This document shows positions 51,423 through 61,138 of a stretch of 64,000 bases of DNA, piece after piece. Below the pieces are notes generated by a model, which worked only from the letters and a program-made list of their open reading frames with translations, did not search any database and had not been told where the DNA came from. This stretch comes from Hippasteria phrygiana (lineage: Eukaryota > Echinodermata > Asteroidea > Valvatida > Goniasteridae): NCBI GenBank assembly GCA_037893225.1, contig JAZGUH010000705.1, positions 186,001-250,000 of the forward strand. The letters are read 5' to 3'. A program made the position numbers and the translations under genes. Each line of letters starts with the position of its first letter. Within the stretch, counting starts at the first letter, position 1.

Positions 51423-53003
51423 GCCAGATCTAAGCTATCCATACATGTCAAAATTACTGAATTTGGTTGATATTTCATGCAATTATGAATGAGTAAAGCA
51501 AGTCCATACCCCAGGGAATTTGACAGGCATGGAGCAATAAATTAAAGGTAATCTGCACACAGATGGTGGCCGGGAAGAAAATAAACATTGCGAGGTTTGA
51601 ATTTTCTCCACAAGTGTTAACTCTAAGAAGCCGCCGATAATTGCAACATGTAGCGCCAGATCTAAGCTATCCATACATGTCAAAATTACTGTATTTGGTT
51701 TATATTTCATGCAATTTTGAATGAGTAAAGCAAGTCCATACCCCAGGGAATTTGACATGCATGGAGCAATAAATAGACGGTAACATGTACACAGATGTTG
51801 GCCGGAAAGAAAATAAACATTGCGAGGTTTGCATTTTCTCCACAAGTTTTAACTCTAGGAATCCGCCGATGATTGCAACATGTAGCGCCAGATCTAAGCT
51901 ATCCATACATGTCAAAATTACTGTATTTGGTTTATATTTCATGCAATTATGAATGAGTAAAGCAAGTCATACCCTAGGGAATTTGACATGCATGGAGCAA
52001 TAAATAGAAGGTAATATGCACACAGATGTTGACAAGTGTTAACTCTAAGAAGCCGCCGATAATTGCAACATGTAGCGCCAGATCTAAGCTATCCATACAT
52101 GTCAAAATTACTGTATTTGGTTTATATTTCATGCAATTTTGAATGAGTAAAGCAAGTCATACCCCAGGGAATTTGACAGGCTTGGAGCAATAAATAGAAG
52201 GTAATATGCACACAGATGTTGGCCGGAAAGAAAATAAACATTGCGAGGTTTGAATTTTCTCCACAAGTTTTAACTCTAGGAAGCCGCCGATGATTGCAAC
52301 ATGTAGCGCCAGATCTAAGCTATCCATACATGTCAAAATTACTGAATTTGGTTGATATTTCATGCAATTATGAATGAGTAAAGCAAGTCCATACCCCAGG
52401 GAATTTGACATGCATGGAGCAATAAATAGACGGTAACATGTACACAGATGTTGGCCGGAAAGAAAATAAACATTGCGAGGTTTGAATTTTCTCCACAAGT
52501 TTTAACTCTAGGAAGCCGCCGATGATTGTAACATGTAGCGCCAGATCTAAGCTATCCATACATGTCAAAATTACTGAATTTGGTTGATATTTTATGCAAT
52601 TATGAATGAGTAAAGCAAGTCCATACCCGAGGGAATTTGACATGCATGGAGCAATAAATAGACGGTAATATGTACACAGATGTTGGCCGGAAAGAAAATA
52701 AACATTGCGAGGTTTGAATTTTCTCCACAAGTTTTAACTCTAAGAAGCCGCCGATAATTGCAACATGTAGCGCCAGATCTAAGCTATCCATACATTTCAA
52801 AATTACTGTATTTGGTTTATATTTCATGCAATTTTGAATGAGTAAAGCACGTCATACCCTAGGGAATTTGACAGGCATGGAGCAATAAAATAGAAGGTAA
52901 TATGCACACAGATGTTGGCCGGAAAGAAAATAAACATTGCGAGGTTTGAATTTTCTCCACAAGTTTTAACTCTAAGAAGCCGCCGATAATTGCAACATGT
53001 AGC
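51423..53003. repeat. A Cp D J F K H (1581 bp)
   Basis: Monomers at 51423, 51655, 51887 (190 bp), 52077 (231 bp), 52308, 52540 and 52772 (232 bp). D is followed directly by J. K has tattttatgc and cccgaggg. H has catttcaa, gcacgtcat and the taaaatagaagg insertion. Confidence 0.92.
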
Positions 53004-53466
53004 GCCAGATCTAAGCTATCCATACATGTCAAAATTACTGTATTTGGTTTATATTTCATGCAATTTTGAATGAGTAAAGCAAGTCATACCCTAGGGAATT
53101 TGACAGGCATGGAGCAATACATTAAAGGTAATCTGCACACAGATGTTGGCCGGAAAGAAAATAAACATTGCGAGGTTTGAATTTTCTCCACAAGTTTTAA
53201 CTCTAAGAAGCCGCCGATAATTGCAACATGTAGCGCCAGATCTAAGCTATCCATACATGTCAAAATTACTGAATTTGGTTGATATTTCATGCAATTATGA
53301 ATGAGTAAAGCAAGTCCATACCCCAGGGAATTTGACATGCATGGAGCAATAAATAGACGGTAATATGTACACAGATGTTGGCCGGAAAGAAAATAAACAT
53401 TGCGAGGTTTGAATTTTCTCCACAAGTGTTAACTCTAAGAAGCCGCCGATAATTGCAACATGTAGC
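53004..53466. repeat. H/A mosaic and K
   Basis: The monomer at 53004 (231 bp) starts as H (gtcataccctaggg) and continues with the caatacattaaagg A variant, apparently fusing the two monomers that are separate at 49149 and 49380. K follows at 53235. Confidence 0.9.
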
Positions 53467-55046
53467 GCCAGATCTAAGCTATCCATACATGTCCAAATTA
53501 CTGTATTTGGTTTATATTTCATGCAATTTTGAATGAGTAAAGCAAGTCATACCCTAGGGAATTTGACAGGCATGGAGCAATAAATAGAAGGTAATATGCA
53601 CACAGATGGTGGCCGGGAAGAAAATAAACATTGCGAGGTTTGAATTTTCTCCACAAGTGTTAACTCTAAGAAGCCGCCGATAATTGCAACATGTAGCGCC
53701 AGATCTAAGCTATCCATACATGTCAAAATTACTGTATTTGGTTTATATTTCATGCAATTTTGAATGAGTAAAGCAAGTCCATACCCCAGGGAATTTGACA
53801 TGCATGGAGCAATAAATAGACGGTAACATGTACACAGATGTTGGCCGGAAAGAAAATAAACATTGCGAGGTTTGCATTTTCTCCACAAGTTTTAACTCTA
53901 GGAATCCGCCGATGATTGCAACATGTAGCGCCAGATCTAAGCTATCCATACATGTCAAAATTACTGTATTTGGTTTATATTTCATGCAATTATGAATGAG
54001 TAAAGCAAGTCATACCCTAGGGAATTTGACATGCATGGAGCAATAAATAGAAGGTAATATGCACACAGATGTTGACAAGTGTTAACTCTAAGAAGCCGCC
54101 GATAATTGCAACATGTAGCGCCAGATCTAAGCTATCCATACATGTCAAAATTACTGAATTTGGTTGATATTTCATGCAATTATGAATGAGTAAAGCAAGT
54201 CCATACCCCAGGGAATTTGACATGCATGGAGCAATAAATAGACGGTAACATGTACACAGATGTTGGCCGGAAAGAAAATAAACATTACGAGGTTTGAATT
54301 TTCTCCACAAGTGTTAACTCTAAGAAGCCGCCGATAATTGCAACATGTAGCGCCAGATCTAAGCTATCCATACATGTCAAAATTACTGTATTTGGTTTAT
54401 ATTTCATGCAATTTTGAATGAGTAAAGCAAGTCATACCCCAGGGAATTTGACAGGCTTGGAGCAATAAATAGAAGGTAATATGCACACAGATGTTGGCCG
54501 GAAAGAAAATAAACATTGCGAGGTTTGAATTTTCTCCACAAGTTTTAACTCTAGGAAGCCGCCGATGATTGCAACATGTAGCGCCAGATCTAAGCTATCC
54601 ATACATGTCAAAATTACTGAATTTGGTTGATATTTCATGCAATTATGAATGAGTAAAGCAAGTCCATACCCCAGGGAATTTGACATGCATGGAGCAATAA
54701 ATAGACGGTAACATGTACACAGATGTTGGCCGGAAAGAAAATAAACATTGCGAGGTTTGAATTTTCTCCACAAGTTTTAACTCTAGGAAGCCGCCGATGA
54801 TTGCAACATGTAGCGCCAGATCTAAGCTATCCATACATGTCAAAATTACTGAATTTGGTTGATATTTTATGCAATTATGAATGAGTAAAGCAAGTCCATA
54901 CCCCAGGGAATTTGACATGCATGGAGCAATAAATAGACGGTAATATGTACACAGATGTTGGCCGGAAAGAAAATAAACATTGCGAGGTTTGAATTTTCTC
55001 CACAAGTGTTAACTCTAAGAAGCCGCCGATAATTGCAACATGTAGC
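53467..55046. repeat. HOR 7-mer H/A Cp D F/K J F K (1580 bp), copy 1
   Basis: Monomers at 53467 (231 bp), 53698, 53930 (190 bp), 54120, 54352 (231 bp), 54583 and 54815. The first is a mosaic with atgtccaaatt, agaaggtaatatgcac and ggtggccggg. The F/K monomer has gacggtaacatgtac with cattacgagg and gtgtt. Confidence 0.94.
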
Positions 55047-56626
55047 GCCAGATCTAAGCTATCCATACATGTCCAAATTACTGTATTTGGTTTATATTTC
55101 ATGCAATTTTGAATGAGTAAAGCAAGTCATACCCTAGGGAATTTGACAGGCATGGAGCAATAAATAGAAGGTAATATGCACACAGATGGTGGCCGGGAAG
55201 AAAATAAACATTGCGAGGTTTGAATTTTCTCCACAAGTGTTAACTCTAAGAAGCCGCCGATAATTGCAACATGTAGCGCCAGATCTAAGCTATCCATACA
55301 TGTCAAAATTACTGTATTTGGTTTATATTTCATGCAATTTTGAATGAGTAAAGCAAGTCCATACCCCAGGGAATTTGACATGCATGGAGCAATAAATAGA
55401 CGGTAACATGTACACAGATGTTGGCCGGAAAGAAAATAAACATTGCGAGGTTTGCATTTTCTCCACAAGTTTTAACTCTAGGAATCCGCCGATGATTGCA
55501 ACATGTAGCGCCAGATCTAAGCTATCCATACATGTCAAAATTACTGTATTTGGTTTATATTTCATGCAATTATGAATGAGTAAAGCAAGTCATACCCTAG
55601 GGAATTTGACATGCATGGAGCAATAAATAGAAGGTAATATGCACACAGATGTTGACAAGTGTTAACTCTAAGAAGCCGCCGATAATTGCAACATGTAGCG
55701 CCAGATCTAAGCTATCCATACATGTCAAAATTACTGAATTTGGTTGATATTTCATGCAATTATGAATGAGTAAAGCAAGTCCATACCCCAGGGAATTTGA
55801 CATGCATGGAGCAATAAATAGACGGTAACATGTACACAGATGTTGGCCGGAAAGAAAATAAACATTACGAGGTTTGAATTTTCTCCACAAGTGTTAACTC
55901 TAAGAAGCCGCCGATAATTGCAACATGTAGCGCCAGATCTAAGCTATCCATACATGTCAAAATTACTGTATTTGGTTTATATTTCATGCAATTTTGAATG
56001 AGTAAAGCAAGTCATACCCCAGGGAATTTGACAGGCTTGGAGCAATAAATAGAAGGTAATATGCACACAGATGTTGGCCGGAAAGAAAATAAACATTGCG
56101 AGGTTTGAATTTTCTCCACAAGTTTTAACTCTAGGAAGCCGCCGATGATTGCAACATGTAGCGCCAGATCTAAGCTATCCATACATGTCAAAATTACTGA
56201 ATTTGGTTGATATTTCATGCAATTATGAATGAGTAAAGCAAGTCCATACCCCAGGGAATTTGACATGCATGGAGCAATAAATAGACGGTAACATGTACAC
56301 AGATGTTGGCCGGAAAGAAAATAAACATTGCGAGGTTTGAATTTTCTCCACAAGTTTTAACTCTAGGAAGCCGCCGATGATTGCAACATGTAGCGCCAGA
56401 TCTAAGCTATCCATACATGTCAAAATTACTGAATTTGGTTGATATTTTATGCAATTATGAATGAGTAAAGCAAGTCCATACCCTAGGGAATTTGACATGC
56501 ATGGAGCAATAAATAGACGGTAACATGTACACAGATGTTGGCCGGAAAGAAAATAAACATTACGAGGTTTGAATTTTCTCCACAAGTGTTAACTCTAAGA
56601 AGCCGCCGATAATTGCAACATGTAGC
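55047..56626. repeat. HOR 7-mer H/A Cp D F/K J F K (1580 bp), copy 2
   Basis: Monomers at 55047 (231 bp), 55278, 55510 (190 bp), 55700, 55932 (231 bp), 56163 and 56395. It matches the preceding unit at an offset of 1580 bp, except that the last K has ccataccctaggg, gacggtaacatg and cattacgagg. Confidence 0.94.
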
Positions 56627-58248
56627 GCCAGATCTAAGCTATCCATACATGTCAAAATTACTGTATTTGGTTTATATTTCATGCAATTTTGAATGAGTAA
56701 AGCAAGTCATACCCCAGGGAATTTGACAGGCTTGGAGCAATAAATAGAAGGTAATATGCACACAGATGTTGGCCGGAAAGAAAATAAACATTGCGAGGTT
56801 TGAATTTTCTCCACAAGTTTTAACTCTAGGAAGCCGCCGATGATTGCAACATGTAGCGCCAGATCTAAGCTATCCATACATGTCAAAATTACTGAATTTG
56901 GTTGATATTTCATGCAATTATGAATGAGTAAAGCAAGTCCATACCCCAGGGAATTTGACATGCATGGAGCAATAAATAGACGGTAACATGTACACAGATG
57001 TTGGCCGGAAAGAAAATAAACATTGCGAGGTTTGAATTTTCTCCACAAGTTTTAACTCTAGGAAGCCGCCGATGATTGCAACATGTAGCGCCAGATCTAA
57101 GCTATCCATACATGTCAAAATTACTGAATTTGGTTGATATTTTATGCAATTATGAATGAGTAAAGCAAGTCCATACCCCAGGGAATTTGACATGCATGGA
57201 GCAATAAATAGACGGTAATATGTACACAGATGTTGGCCGGAAAGAAAATAAACATTGCGAGGTTTGAATTTTCTCCACAAGTATTAACTCTAAGAAGCCG
57301 CCGATAATTGCAACATGTAGCGCCAGATCTAAGCTATCCATACATGTCAAAATTACTGAATTTGGTTTATATTTTATGCAATTTTGAATGAGTAAAGCAA
57401 GTCATACCCTAGGGAATTTGACAGGCATGGAGCAATAAATAGACGGTAATATGCACACAGATGTTGGCCGGAAAGAAAATAAACATTGCGAGGTTTGAAT
57501 TTTCTCCACAAGTTTTAACTCTAAGAAGCCGCCGATAATTGCAACATGTAGCGCCAGATCTAAGCTATCCATACATGTCAAAATTACTGAATTTGGTTGA
57601 TATTTCATGCAATTATGAATGAGTAAAGCAAGTCCATACCCCAGGGAATTTGACAGGCATGGAGCAATAAATTAAAGGTAATCTGCACACAGATGGTGGC
57701 CGGGAAGAAAATAAACATTGCGAGGTTTGAATTTTCTCCACAAGTGTTAACTCTAAGAAGCCGCCGATAATTGCAACATGTAGCGCCAGATCTAAGCTAT
57801 CCATACATGTCAAAATTACTGAATTTGGTTGATATTTCATGCAATTATGAATGAGTAAAGCAAGTCCATACCCCAGGGAATTTGACATGCATGGAGCAAT
57901 AAATAGACGGTAACATGTACACAGATGTTGGCCGGAAAGAAAATAAACATTGCGAGGTTTGAATTTTCTCCACAAGTGTTAACTCTAGGAAGCCGCCGAT
58001 GATTGCAACATGTAGCGCCAGATCTAAGCTATCCATACATGTCAAAATTACTGAATTTTGTTGATATTTCATGCAATTATGAATGAGTAAAGCAAGTCCA
58101 TACCCCAGGGAATTTGACATGCATGGAGCAATAAATAGACGGTAACATGTACACAGATGTTGGCCGGAAAGAAAATAAACATTGCGAGGTTTGAATTTTC
58201 TCCACAAGTTTTAACTCTAGGAAGCCGCCGATGATTGCAACATGTAGC
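56627..58248. repeat. J F K H* A F F: transition block
   Basis: Monomers at 56627 (231 bp), 56858, 57090, 57322 (231 bp, tattttatgc), 57553, 57785 and 58017. The J F K trio repeats the preceding one at 695-bp offset. K has a private agtattaact. The last F has gaattttgttga. The block links the J/K-rich region to the compact A Cp D F units. Confidence 0.92.
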
Positions 58249-61138
58249 GCCAGATCTAAGCTATCCATACATGTCAAAATTACTGAATTTGGTTGATATT
58301 TCATGCAATTATGAATGAGTAAAGCAAGTCCATACCCCAGGGAATTTGACAGGCATGGAGCAATAAATTAAAGGTAATCTGCACACAGATGGTGGCCTGG
58401 AAGAAAATAAACATTGCGAGGTTTGAATTTTCTCCACAAGTGTTAACTCTAAGAAGCCGCCGATAATTGCAACATGTAGCGCCAGATCTAAGCTATCCAT
58501 ACATGTCAAAATTGCTGTATTTGGTTTATATTTCATGCAATTTTGAATGAGTAAAGCAAGTCCATACCCCAGGGAATTTGACATGCATGGAGCAATAAAT
58601 AGACGGTAACATGTACACAGATGTTGGCCGGAAAGAAAATAAACATTGCGAGGTTTGCATTTTCTCCACAAGTTTTAACTCTAGGAATCCGCCGATGATT
58701 GCAACATGTAGCGCCAGATCTAAGCTATCCATACATGTCAAAATTACTGTATTTGGTTTATATTTCATGCAATTATGAATGAGTAAAGCACGTCATACCC
58801 TAGGGAATTTGACAGGCATGGAGCAATAAATAGAAGGTAATATGCACACAGATGTTGACAAGTGTTAACTCTAAGAAGCCGCCGATAATTGCAACATGTA
58901 GCGCCAGATCTAAGCTATCCATACATGTCAAAATTACTGAATTTGGTTGATATTTCATGCAATTATGAATGAGTAAAGCAAGTCCATACCCCAGCGAATT
59001 TGACATGCATGGAGCAATAAATAGACGGTAACATGTACACAGATGTTGGCCGGAAAGAAAATAAACATTGCGAGGTTTGAATTTTCTCCACAAGTTTTAA
59101 CTCTAGGAAGCCGCCGATGATTGCAACATGTAGCGCCAGATCTAAGCTATCCATACATGTCAAAATTACTGAATTTGGTTGATATTTCATGCAATTATGA
59201 ATGAGTAAAGCAAGTCCATACCCCAGGGAATTTGACAGGCATGGAGCAATAAATTAAAGGTAATCTGCACACAGATGGTGGCCTGGAAGAAAATAAACAT
59301 TGCGAGGTTTGAATTTTCTCCACAAGTGTTAACTCTAAGAAGCCGCCGATAATTGCAACATGTAGCGCCAGATCTAAGCTATCCATACATGTCAAAATTA
59401 CTGTATTTGGTTTATATTTCATGCAATTTTGAATGAGTAAAGCAAGTCCATACCCCAGGGAATTTGACATGCATGGAGCAATAAATAGACTGTAACATGT
59501 ACACAGATGTTGGCCGGAAAGAAAATAAACATTGCGAGGTTTGCATTTTCTCCACAAGTTTTAACTCTAGGAATCCGCCGATGATTGCAACATGTAGCGC
59601 CAGATCTAAGCTATCCATACATGTCAAAATTACTGTATTTGGTTTATATTTCATGCAATTATGAATGAGTAAAGCACGTCATACCCTAGGGAATTTGACA
59701 GGCATGGAGCAATAAATAGAAGGTAATATGCACACAGATGTTGACAAGTGTTAACTCTAAGAAGCCGCCGATAATTGCAACATGTAGCGCCAGATCTAAG
59801 CTATCCATACATGTCAAAATTACTGAATTTGGTTGATATTTCATGCAATTATGAATGAGTAAAGCAAGTCCATACCCCAGGGAATTTGACATGCATGGAG
59901 CAATAAATAGACGGTAACATGTACACAGATGTTGGCCGGAAAGAAAATAAACATTGCGAGGTTTGAATTTTCTCCACAAGTTTTAACTCTAAGAAGCCGC
60001 CGATAATTGCAACATGTAGCGCCAGATCTAAGCTATCCATACATGTCAAAATTACTGAATTTGGTTGATATTTCATGCAATTATGAATGAGTAAAGCAAG
60101 TCCATACCCCAGGGAATTTGACATGCATGGAGCAATAAATAGACGGTAACATGTACACAGATGTTGGCCGGAAAGAAAATAAACATTGCGAGGTTTGAAT
60201 TTTCTCCACAAGTTTTAACTCTAGGAAGCCGCCGATGATTGCAACATGTAGCGCCAGATCTAAGCTATCCATACATGTCAAAATTACTGAATTTGGTTGA
60301 TATTTCATGCAATTATGAATGAGTAAAGCAAGTCCATACCCCAGGGAATTTGACAGGCATGGAGCAATAAATTAAAGGTAATCTGCACACAGATGGTGGC
60401 CTGGAAGAAAATAAACATTGCGAGGTTTGAATTTTCTCCACAAGTGTTAACTCTAAGAAGCCGCCGATAATTGCAACATGTAGCGCCAGATCTAAGCTAT
60501 CCATACATGTCAAAATTACTGTATTTGGTTTATATTTCATGCAATTTTGAATGAGTAAAGCAAGTCCATACCCCAGGGAATTTGACATGCATGGAGCAAT
60601 AAATAGACGGTAACATGTACACAGATGTTGGCCGGAAAGAAAATAAACATTGCGAGGTTTGCATTTTCTCCACAAGTTTTAACTCTAGGAATCCGCCGAT
60701 GATTGCAACATGTAGCGCCAGATCTAAGCTATCCATACATGTCAAAATTACTGTATTTGGTTTATATTTCATGCAATTATGAATGAGTAAAGCACGTCAT
60801 ACCCTAGGGAATTTGACAGGCATGGAGCAATAAATAGAAGGTAATATGCACACAGATGTTGACAAGTGTTAACTCTAAGAAGCCGCCGATAATTGCAACA
60901 TGTAGCGCCAGATCTAAGCTATCCATACATGTCAAAATTACTGAATTTGGTTGATATTTCATGCAATTATGAATGAGTAAAGCAAGTCCATACCCCAGGG
61001 AATTTGACATGCATGGAGCAATAAATAGACGGTAACATGTACACAGATGTTGGCCGGAAAGAAAATAAACATTGCGAGGTTTGAATTTTCTCCACAAGTT
61101 TTAACTCTAGGAAGCCGCCGATGATTGCAACATGTAGC
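58249..61138. repeat. 2890-bp super-unit, copy 1: (A Cp D F)(A Cp D I F)(A Cp D F)
   Basis: Sub-units at 58249-59134 (886 bp), 59135-60252 (1118 bp) and 60253-61138 (886 bp). All A monomers here have ggtggcctgg in place of ggtggccggg. Private markers are attgctgtat (first Cp), ccccagcgaattt (first F) and gactgtaac (second Cp). Each recurs exactly 2890 bp downstream. Confidence 0.95.
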
